This document shows positions 1-3,963 of a stretch of 7,128 bases of DNA, one piece after another. Within the stretch, counting starts at the first letter, position 1. Each line of letters begins with the position of its first letter. Source of the stretch: Bacillota bacterium (GTDB lineage Bacteria > Bacillota_I > Bacilli_A > RF39 > UBA660); the NCBI GenBank assembly GCA_018381595.1, contig JAGZRP010000036.1:1-7128 (forward strand), written 5' to 3'. The notes under the pieces were generated by a model that did no database searches, was not told the origin of the DNA, and saw nothing but the letters and a program-made list of their open reading frames with translations. The translations under genes were made by a program, and so were the position numbers.

Positions 1-302
1 TGATCGGACCAAACAATCCCATATTTCTGTCTAGCGTATGCATTAATCCATCGATATCCATGTGCTTTATGTTTATTATGTATTTCCATAATTAATTCCA
101 TATCTGATTGTCTTGATATCATTTTCATTGTTGGATGTTTTTGTCTATAATTCCATTTGTAATATCCAGAACGACTTACCGACATATATTTACATAAAGA
201 TTGAATGGAATATTTATCTTTATATTCATTAATTATTTTGTATTCCTGTTGAATGTAGTAATGAATTCCTTTTCTGGACCAACTCCTTTCACACTGTAAC
301 CT
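1..302 (-). CDS. IS3-family transposase OrfB, N-terminal part (runs off the left edge)
   Basis: I translated this frame by hand. It is open from the frameshift site to the window edge, about 100 codons of an expected ~280. It begins R-L-Q-C-E-R-S-W, then EYKIINEYKDKYSIQSL, followed by CKYMSVSRSGYYKW and, further on, the HGYRW motif. This is the N-terminal HTH-like region that precedes the rve integrase core of IS3 OrfB proteins. The catalytic DDE residues would lie beyond the window, so activity cannot be judged. The frame is -1 relative to orfA and overlaps its last 22 codons. The protein is therefore most likely made as an OrfAB fusion by ribosomal frameshifting, as established for IS150 and IS3. 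No premature stop is seen in the visible part. Confidence 0.85.
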
Positions 303-598
303 TTTTTTAATCGAGCTATCTCAATATCTTTCTTCATGATTTCTAATTCTAACTCCTCAATTTTGTTTATAGGTTTTCTGAAATGTAACCCCATATGTTC
401 ATGACAATTTGATGACTTACCAGTTTTAGATATTAAGCCCTCTATCCCATTTTTTTGATAAGCAGATAACCATCTTGATAATACACTTGTAGATATATTA
501 TAAATCTTGTGTGTTTCATAAATGCTTATATTGTTATCTATCATTTGCTTAACAATTTCTTCCTTTTCTTTGATAGTTCTCATATTATTTTTTCTCAT
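233..598 (-). CDS. IS3-family transposase OrfA (helix-turn-helix protein)
   Basis: This 121-residue protein is the DNA-binding first reading frame of an IS150-like element. Residues 6-58 form a homeodomain-like helix-turn-helix; the recognition part is around residues 25-47 (SIYETHKIYNISTSVLSRWL). The linker GIEGLISKTGK is typical of IS150-group OrfA. Residues 78-98 are a short leucine/isoleucine heptad helix (IEELELEIMKKDIEIARL), the family's dimerisation segment. An excellent ribosome binding site, AGGAGG at 605-610, lies 6 bases before the ATG and supports this start over the internal Met6. OrfA is expected to bind the element's ends and, when frameshifted at codons 98-99, to form the N-terminus of the full transposase. 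It is intact. Confidence 0.9.
   Translation of the reverse strand: MRKNNMRTIKEKEEIVKQMIDNNISIYETHKIYNISTSVLSRWLSAYQKNGIEGLISKTGKSSNCHEHMGLHFRKPINKIEELELEIMKKDIEIARLKKGYSVKGVGPEKEFITTFNRNTK
302..308 (-). other. Programmed -1 frameshift slippery heptamer A_AAA_AAA
   Basis: In the orfA frame the minus strand reads TTA AAA AAA GGT (codons 97-100), giving the heptamer A AAA AAA at 308-302. Slippage by one base puts the ribosome into the orfB frame (AGG TTA CAG...), which is open from here to the window edge. The position, just after the leucine-rich helix of OrfA, matches known IS150-type frameshift sites. I did not identify a convincing stimulatory stem-loop downstream. Confidence 0.7.
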
Positions 599-631
599 CT
601 TTTTCCTCCTAAAGATATTTTATCAAATAAA

Positions 632-646
632 AAAGCACACAGCTTT
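632..646 (-). terminator. Small A/T-flanked hairpin inside the IS end
   Basis: The stem AAAGC/GCTTT with loop ACACA is flanked by A- and T-tracts on both sides, so it has terminator-like features in either direction. It sits between the IS tip and orfA. Some IS elements carry such structures to block transcription entering from outside. The stem is only 5 bp, so activity is doubtful. Confidence 0.3.
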
Positions 647-668
647 CTTTTTTTCACTGTCTACTTTT

Positions 669-677
669 ATTGTATCA
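669..677 (-). promoter_or_regulatory. Extended -10 (TGATACAAT) at the IS tip
   Basis: The minus strand reads TGATACAAT, an extended -10 (TGn plus TACAAT) pointing into the element. In IS3-family circle intermediates a -35 in the abutted right end and a -10 in the left end form a strong junction promoter. This -10 fits that design, but the other end is outside the window. Confidence 0.4.
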
Positions 678-691
678 CTTCATTTTCTATC

Positions 692-1054
692 TTACTTGTT
701 TAATTTTAATTCAATTAAATCAAATGTTCTTTTCGGATCTGTAATTAATTTATGGTAAAGAGAATTTCTTTTTCTTAATTCTCTTATTATTTTTATTTCT
801 TCTTTTGAAATGGAATAATGGTAAGTAGCGCCCTCTTCAGAAACATACTCCCCTACTTGATCTCTTCCTAATAAATAATCTGTTGTAATATTTAATACGG
901 TTGCAAGCATATCTAACTTCTCTGCAGATGGTGTCTTGTGTCCAAGTTCATAACCACAGATAGAAACCTTTGTTACTCCTGTAAGTTCCCCCAATTTAGC
1001 TTGTGAATAACCTTTCTTCTCTCTTACTTCTCGCAAACGACTTCCTATAAACAT
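692..1054 (-). CDS. XRE-family transcriptional regulator (paralog A)
   Basis: This 120-residue protein has a Cro/C1-type helix-turn-helix over residues 5-62. The MFIGSRLREVREKKGYSQ start, the GVTKVSICGYELG recognition region and the closing TTDYLLGR are hallmarks of the HTH_3 fold. A short tail (residues 78-120) carries a charged helix and the pattern LYHKLITDPKR. The protein is probably a dimeric repressor acting on its own control region and that of the divergent gene at 1194. It is a full-length paralog of the protein at 1440-1802; a hand alignment gives about 38 identities in the first 66 residues, with a matching tail. A G-rich Shine-Dalgarno (GGGGG at 1063-1067) precedes the ATG by 8 bases. 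There is no metallopeptidase (ImmA-like) partner, and no membrane segment or ligand-binding domain is apparent. Confidence 0.85.
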   Translation of the reverse strand: MFIGSRLREVREKKGYSQAKLGELTGVTKVSICGYELGHKTPSAEKLDMLATVLNITTDYLLGRDQVGEYVSEEGATYHYSISKEEIKIIRELRKRNSLYHKLITDPKRTFDLIELKLNK

Positions 1055-1087
1055 ACCTATTTCCCCCGTTATCTATTTGTTAATAAT

Positions 1088-1118
1088 ATTATAGCAAAAC
1101 AAAAGGCTAATTATTCAA
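1088..1118 (-). promoter_or_regulatory. Promoter of paralog A (extended -10 TGCTATAAT)
   Basis: On the minus strand a TATAAT box at 1093-1088 is preceded by TGC, giving an extended -10. A TTGAAT -35 candidate lies at 1118-1113, with a long 19-base spacer that the extended -10 could offset. Operator copy 1 abuts the -35 element on its upstream side, so a bound regulator could either activate or repress here. Confidence 0.65.
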
Positions 1119-1120
1119 AA

Positions 1121-1135
1121 TTAACTTGAGGATAA
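1121..1135. promoter_or_regulatory. Operator copy 1 (TTAAC-TTGAG-GATAA)
   Basis: This is an imperfect 5+5+5 palindrome inside the 13-base direct repeat AATTAACTTGAGG (1119-1131), which recurs exactly at 1148-1160. It lies directly upstream of the -35 of paralog A's promoter. The half-site spacing suits a dimeric Cro/C1-type repressor. Assignment to a particular one of the three regulators is inference. Confidence 0.6.
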
Positions 1136-1143
1136 CTTTTATC

Positions 1144-1172
1144 TTGAAATTAACTTGAGGTTAACGTATAAT
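1144..1172 (+). promoter_or_regulatory. Promoter of the small divergent regulator gene
   Basis: A near-consensus sigma-A type promoter: TTGAAA at 1144-1149, an ideal 17-base spacer, and a perfect TATAAT at 1167-1172. The start point would be near 1179, giving a leader of about 15 bases. The spacer holds operator copy 2 and the -10 overlaps copy 3, so strong repression when regulator is bound is expected. Confidence 0.85.
1150..1164. promoter_or_regulatory. Operator copy 2 (TTAAC-TTGAG-GTTAA), inside the promoter spacer
   Basis: A perfect 5-base inverted repeat, TTAAC and GTTAA, around TTGAG. It sits between the -35 and -10 of the plus-strand promoter, so a bound dimer would exclude RNA polymerase. 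It is the best match to the proposed consensus TTAAC-N5-G(A/T)TAA. Confidence 0.65.
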
Positions 1173-1182
1173 TAACTTAAGG
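1172..1182. promoter_or_regulatory. Operator copy 3, degenerate half-repeat (TTAACTTAAGG)
   Basis: This third repeat copy begins 22 bases after copy 2. Together with the two preceding bases it matches 12 of 13 bases of the direct repeat, with A for G. The second palindrome arm is lost (GGATG instead of GTTAA). It overlaps the end of the -10 and the predicted transcription start, and may be a weaker, later-filled site. Confidence 0.45.
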
Positions 1183-1193
1183 GATGGTGAAGT

Positions 1194-1433
1194 ATGGATA
1201 AGTTAAAATGTTTAAGACTTCGTGATCGCTTTAGTTATAAAGCGATGGCGGATATGTTGGGAATCAGTAAAACATATTATTGGCAGTTGGAAAATGATAA
1301 ACGAAGAATGAGCTATGAAATGGCAGTAAAAATAGCCTCTTTGTTTCACACCACACCTGATGAATTGTTCTTACAAGAAACCCTTGAAAATCATTTTGAT
1401 GAGAATGAAAAAAAGAATGCTAGCATGTGCTAG
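1194..1433 (+). CDS. Small Cro-like XRE-family HTH protein
   Basis: This 79-residue protein is almost entirely one Cro/C1-type helix-turn-helix (residues 9-60). Helices 2 and 3 are around YKAMADMLGISKTYYWQLEN, and the fold closes at TTPDELFLQE. A short acidic tail follows. It is transcribed divergently from paralog A and convergently with paralog B, the arrangement seen for Cro-type genes in phage or integrative-element switches. The Shine-Dalgarno is weak (AAGGG at 1179-1183 or GGTGA at 1186-1190) and the leader very short, suggesting low basal expression. Its TAG stop lies within the stem of the terminator. Its size and lack of an effector domain suggest an antirepressor-like or Cro-like role. 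That is inferred from layout, not from a recognised ortholog. Confidence 0.85.
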   Translation: MDKLKCLRLRDRFSYKAMADMLGISKTYYWQLENDKRRMSYEMAVKIASLFHTTPDELFLQETLENHFDENEKKNASMC

Positions 1434-1442
1434 CTTTTCTTA
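1412..1442. terminator. Bidirectional terminator shared by the convergent regulator genes
   Basis: The stem GCTAGC (1419-1424)/GCTAGC (1429-1434) with loop ATGT is followed by TTTTCTT on the plus strand and by ATTCTTTTTTTC on the minus strand. Flanking AAGAA/TTCTT can extend the pairing. It serves the plus-strand gene, whose stop codon (1431-1433) lies in the stem, and the minus-strand gene, whose stop is at 1440-1442. Confidence 0.8.
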
Positions 1443-1802
1443 TAGTTCTTGTTTCAGTAATATTTCCATTTGGTCTGTAGAGCGACGTGGTTCTTTTACC
1501 ATATAATTATATAGTCTCTTGTGTCTTTTAATTTCTTCTAAAAGTCGCATATCTACTTCTGAAACTCTTTTTGTATATGGAGTTTCATTTTCACTGAGAA
1601 CAAAGTTCTCCCTACCCAAAAGATAATTAGGATCTACATCCAGGACATCCGTTAGTTGAATAAAGTTATCTACAGAGGGTGTTCTTGTACCTAATTCATA
1701 GCCACAAACAGATACTTTTGTAACACCAACTAAATTTCCTAGTTCTTCCTGAGTGATTCCTTTTTTGACTCTTGCTTCTTTTAGCCTTTCACCAATGAAC
1801 AT
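1440..1802 (-). CDS. XRE-family transcriptional regulator (paralog B)
   Basis: This 120-residue protein has a Cro/C1-type helix-turn-helix in residues 5-62. It shows MFIGERLKEARVKKGITQ, the recognition segment GVTKVSVCGYELG, and closes at DPNYLLGR. The C-terminal part (residues 80-120) is a charged helix with LYNYMVKEPRR. It matches the corresponding tail of paralog A (LYHKLITDPKR), so the two are duplicates over their whole length rather than only in the DNA-binding domain. The ATG is supported by AAGGAG at 1811-1816, 8 bases upstream. It probably binds operators related to those between 1121 and 1182, since a similar site occurs upstream of its own gene. Its effector signal is unknown; no sensor domain is visible. 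Confidence 0.85.
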   Translation of the reverse strand: MFIGERLKEARVKKGITQEELGNLVGVTKVSVCGYELGTRTPSVDNFIQLTDVLDVDPNYLLGRENFVLSENETPYTKRVSEVDMRLLEEIKRHKRLYNYMVKEPRRSTDQMEILLKQEL

Positions 1803-1842
1803 ACTTCACACTCCTTCACTAGTCGTTACCTTCTTGTTAATG

Positions 1843-1848
1843 ATTATA
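1843..1848 (-). promoter_or_regulatory. -10 element of paralog B promoter
   Basis: The minus strand reads TATAAT here, about 41 bases before the ATG. No good -35 is found at 16-18 bases; TTGTAT occurs at a 20-base spacing. The box is embedded in a GTTA-N7-TAAC inverted repeat (1836-1850), another possible protein-binding site. Confidence 0.5.
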
Positions 1849-1876
1849 ACGATTTTCTTTTTAGAAAGATACAAAA

Positions 1877-1891
1877 TTAACCGTTTGATAA
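1877..1891. promoter_or_regulatory. Operator-like site upstream of paralog B (TTAAC-CGTTT-GATAA)
   Basis: This site has the same arms and spacing as operator copy 1 (TTAAC, 5 bases, GATAA, then C) but an unrelated centre. It lies about 30 bases upstream of paralog B's -10, near its -35 zone. Conservation of the arms but not the centre is what dimeric repressor sites look like. This supports shared or cross-regulation between the paralogs. Confidence 0.45.
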
Positions 1892-1927
1892 CTAATGTTA
1901 GTGTGTGCAGTATGTTTACATGTATGA

Positions 1928-1960
1928 AAAAAAGAAAGAAATATTTTTTCTTTCTTTTTT
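1928..1960 (-). terminator. Long A/T hairpin downstream of ssb
   Basis: The stem AAAAAAGAAAGAAA (1928-1941)/TTTCTTTCTTTTTT (1947-1960) is 14 bp with a 5-base loop. It is nearly pure A on one side and T on the other, with only G:C pairs at two positions. On the minus strand it lies about 105 bases after the ssb stop and before paralog B's promoter. It is the best candidate for ending ssb transcription, although it lacks the GC-rich stem of a classical terminator. Confidence 0.5.
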
Positions 1961-2064
1961 CTAGCTTTTTGAGTGAGTCCATAAATGGTTAAAATGTGTT
2001 GTTTTGAAAAACTTTTTTTGCTTTGATTCTCGTTTTATATCATCATATAATCAAAATTCACACC

Positions 2065-2421
2065 CTAAGATTCTATCTGATTATTTTCATTCTCTTTCGT
2101 ACGTTTACTGGATAAGAAAGTAACTTTTTCCGCAATGACTTCAACGACATCTCTTTGATAATCTTCATCTAACTTTAATGTTCTTGACTGAATTCTTCCA
2201 CGAACACCTAGTAAATCTCCTTTTTTAACATAAGCAATTGTTTTTTCAGCAACACCTTCCCAAAGGGTACAATGAATAAAATCGGTATCATATTCTCCTT
2301 CCTGGTTTTTATAACTTCTTGGAACTGCAACGGTAATATTGGTTACTTTTTTCCCGGATTCTGTTTTACGAAGTTCTGGTTCACGGACCAAACGTCCTAC
2401 AATGACTGCTTGATTTAGCAT
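2065..2421 (-). CDS. ssb: Single-stranded DNA-binding protein, short form
   Basis: This 118-residue SSB binds and protects single-stranded DNA during replication, repair or recombination. The OB fold spans residues 2-104. Diagnostic parts are MLNQAVIVGRL at the start, DFIHCTLW with its conserved aromatic (residues 47-54), and KKGDLLGVRGRIQSR (66-80). I place the start at 2421 rather than the upstream in-frame ATG at 2439, because AAGGAGA sits 7-8 bases before the former and would lie inside the longer frame. After the OB fold only about 14 polar residues remain, ending NNQIES. The acidic DDDIPF-type tip that recruits partner proteins in the main replicative SSB is missing. It therefore resembles SsbB-type accessory proteins such as the competence SSB of Bacillus, or SSBs of mobile elements. 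It is not in the usual rpsF-ssb-rpsR setting. Confidence 0.9.
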   Translation of the reverse strand: MLNQAVIVGRLVREPELRKTESGKKVTNITVAVPRSYKNQEGEYDTDFIHCTLWEGVAEKTIAYVKKGDLLGVRGRIQSRTLKLDEDYQRDVVEVIAEKVTFLSSKRTKENENNQIES

Positions 2422-2459
2422 AAATATCTCTCCTTTCAATCACATCTTACCTAAGACAA

Positions 2460-2495
2460 AAAAGAAACACAAATCAATCATTTTGTGTTTCTTTT
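2460..2495 (-). terminator. Rho-independent terminator after sufB
   Basis: A perfect 14-bp stem, AAAAGAAACACAAA (2460-2473) pairing with 2482-2495, with an 8-base loop. On the minus strand the stem ends in CTTTTTTG. It lies between the sufB stop and the ssb start and should separate the two transcripts. The symmetrical A/T flanks make it potentially bidirectional. Confidence 0.8.
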
Positions 2496-2547
2496 CAATG
2501 ACTCCGTCGAAATAAATATTTCTTCTTATCTCATTTTTTTGAACCAA

Positions 2548-2577
2548 ATTATTTTTATCTCAGACAGATAAAATAAT
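2548..2577 (-). other. Stem-loop immediately after the sufB stop codon
   Basis: AGATAAAATAAT (2566-2577) pairs with ATTATTTTTATCT (2548-2560) with a single bulged base, around the loop CAGAC. There is no T-tract behind it on the minus strand, so it is not a terminator by itself. It may stabilise the 3' end of the sufB message ahead of the true terminator at 2460-2495. Confidence 0.4.
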
Positions 2578-2582
2578 ATCTT

Positions 2583-3896
2583 TTAAAAATAATTTTTTAA
2601 TAGGGCATTGAGTTCTACTGCATACTCCATTGGTAGTTCTTCTCTGAACCTGTCAATAAAGCCCATAATAATTAATTCTTTTGCTTTGTCTTCGGTAAGA
2701 CCTCGACTCATCAGATAGAATAATTTATTTTCATCAATTTTAGAAACAGTTGCTTCATGATTGATGACACTCGTTTGATTTCCAACTGTATTTTCTGGGA
2801 TGGTATCACTTTTACTTTTACCATCCACTAAAATTGTATCGCATTTGATGGTGCTTTTCGAATGCTTCGCATCTTTGGTTATTTTAACAAGTCCACGGTA
2901 ACTCGCATTTCCACCATTTGCAGCAATGGACTTACTAATGATATTACTTGTTGTATGAGGTGCTAGATGAATCATTTTCGCACCCGTATCTTGAATTTGT
3001 GCATCTTTCGCAACTGCAATGCTGATACAATTTCCCTTTGCGTATTTCCCATTTAAAATACAAGCTGGATATTTCATATTCACTTTCGAACCAATGTTAC
3101 CATCGATCCATTCCATCAATCCAGATTCTTCTACGATAGCTCTTTTGGTAACTAAATTATATACATTACTAGACCAATTTTGAATGGTTGTATAACGACA
3201 TTTCGCATTCTTTTTCACGTAAATTTCTACCACTGCTGCATGAAGAGAATCCACTGTATAAGTAGGGGCTGTACAACCTTCCATATAATGTAGGTCTGCA
3301 CCTTCATCGACAATAATAATGGTTCTTTCAAACTGTCCCATATTCTTTGTGTTAATACGGAAATAACTCTGTAATGGTCTATCTAATTTTGTATAGGGTG
3401 GAATATAAATAAAGGTTCCACCACTCCATACAGCGCCATTTAAAGCCGTATATTTATTCTCATCATATTTTACTAGTTGGTTAAAATACTCTTTAAAAAG
3501 TTCTGGATATTTTTTTAAAGCTGTATCAGTATCACAAAAAATAACTTGCTTATCTTCTAGTTCTTTTATCATATTGTGATAAATAACTTCACTTTCATAC
3601 TGAGCACCTACTCCAGCCAAGTATTTTTGTTCTGCCTCTGGAAGTCCAATTTTATCAAACGTATCTTTGACTTCCTTTGGAACTTCATCCCAACTTCTTT
3701 TCTCATCCCCTACTTTTTTATAATAATGTATTTCATCAAAATCAATATCTAATTCAGGACCAAACTTTGGATTCTTTTCTTTGATAAACGTTTCATACGA
3801 TTTCACACGAAAGGCTCTCATCCACTCTGGTTCTTGTTTGAGTCTTGAGATTTCTTCTACTTTTTCTTTTGTTAATCCTGCGCCTATTTCAATCAT
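2583..3896 (-). CDS. sufB: Fe-S cluster assembly scaffold protein SufB
   Basis: SufB is the cytoplasmic scaffold on which the SUF system builds iron-sulfur clusters, acting with the SufC ATPase and usually SufD. This protein has 437 residues, slightly shorter than the ~465 typical of Bacillota. After an N-terminal helical region, the beta-helix core carries GCTAP with Cys208 (likely equivalent of the sulfur-accepting Cys254 of E. coli). Next come [10 protein letters not shown] (Cys233), VTKRA and KCDTILVDG (Cys352, matching E. coli Cys405). NHEATVSKI follows, with His380 and Glu381 matching His433 and Glu434. All key residues are thus present. The C-terminal helices ([20 protein letters not shown]) that contact SufC are also conserved. 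I chose the ATG at 3896, because the GTG at 3905 lies inside its Shine-Dalgarno AAAAGGTGA. A hairpin and its own -10 separate it from the upstream gene. sufC, sufD and sufS are not in the window. Confidence 0.95.
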   Translation of the reverse strand: MIEIGAGLTKEKVEEISRLKQEPEWMRAFRVKSYETFIKEKNPKFGPELDIDFDEIHYYKKVGDEKRSWDEVPKEVKDTFDKIGLPEAEQKYLAGVGAQYESEVIYHNMIKELEDKQVIFCDTDTALKKYPELFKEYFNQLVKYDENKYTALNGAVWSGGTFIYIPPYTKLDRPLQSYFRINTKNMGQFERTIIIVDEGADLHYMEGCTAPTYTVDSLHAAVVEIYVKKNAKCRYTTIQNWSSNVYNLVTKRAIVEESGLMEWIDGNIGSKVNMKYPACILNGKYAKGNCISIAVAKDAQIQDTGAKMIHLAPHTTSNIISKSIAANGGNASYRGLVKITKDAKHSKSTIKCDTILVDGKSKSDTIPENTVGNQTSVINHEATVSKIDENKLFYLMSRGLTEDKAKELIIMGFIDRFREELPMEYAVELNALLKNYF

Positions 3897-3913
3897 GTGA
3901 ATCACCTTTTATC

Positions 3914-3919
3914 ATTATA
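3914..3919 (-). promoter_or_regulatory. -10 element of a sufB promoter
   Basis: The minus strand reads TATAAT, 17 bases before the sufB ATG. Transcription would start near 3907, giving a leader of about 11 bases, similar to the short leaders predicted for frr and the Cro-like gene. No good -35 is found at standard spacing (T-rich TTTTTA at 17 bases), so strength is uncertain. Confidence 0.5.
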
Positions 3920-3933
3920 CTAAATTTTCTAAC

Positions 3934-3961
3934 AAATAAAAAGGATTATTAAAAATCCTTT
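3934..3961 (-). terminator. Terminator-like hairpin between the unknown gene and sufB
   Basis: The 8-bp stem AAAGGATT (3961-3954 on the minus strand) pairs with AATCCTTT (3947-3940), with a 6-base loop and then TTATTTG. It begins 3 bases after the stop codon of the 529-residue gene. It would end the frr-sufU-unknown transcript or act as a partial attenuator before sufB. Confidence 0.7.
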
Positions 3962-3963
3962 CT

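Larger units (their letters stand above)
1..684 (-). mobile_element. IS3-family (IS150-like) insertion sequence, one end only
   Basis: This is the orfA-proximal end of an IS3-family element. It contains orfA, a -1 frameshift site and the start of orfB, and the rest lies beyond the left edge of the window. The outer boundary is not sharply defined. The probable terminal repeat lies around 655-684, where the minus strand reads TGATACAATAAAAGTAGACA, the kind of TG-starting tip expected for this family. The opposite end is not visible, so neither inverted repeats nor a target duplication can be confirmed. The element ends only about 8-15 bases from the stop codon of the neighbouring regulator gene (692), so it inserted directly behind that gene without breaking it. 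Confidence 0.85.

Noticed and set aside
509..758. Plus-strand open frames rich in Phe/Leu/Ile around 509-758
   Set aside because: They lie opposite orfA and the IS end, have no ribosome binding site, and their hydrophobic composition is what antisense of A-rich DNA gives.
1119..1182. CRISPR-like repeat array
   Set aside because: Only three 13-base copies at uneven spacing (29 and 22 bases) overlapping promoter elements; they fit operators, not a repeat-spacer array.
1753..1992. Plus-strand open frame of 79 codons
   Set aside because: It overlaps the start and promoter of paralog B and the A/T hairpin, lacks a Shine-Dalgarno, and has low-complexity hydrophobic sequence.
2026..2055. Nested short inverted repeats (TTTGATT/AATCAAA and TTATAT/ATATAA) after ssb
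   Set aside because: These are short, A/T only, mutually exclusive pairings without a T-tract, and are expected by chance in such AT-rich DNA.
2422..2439. Upstream ATG giving a 124-residue SSB
   Set aside because: The extra codons encode the Shine-Dalgarno of the downstream ATG, and SSB proteins start MLN.
2444..2472. ssb promoter (TAAGAT with TTGTGT)
   Set aside because: Matches to consensus are poor and the -35 candidate lies within the stem of the sufB terminator. A promoter must exist nearby, but I cannot place it.
3897..3905. GTG start for a 440-residue SufB
   Set aside because: The GTG is part of the Shine-Dalgarno AAAAGGTGA that serves the ATG at 3896.
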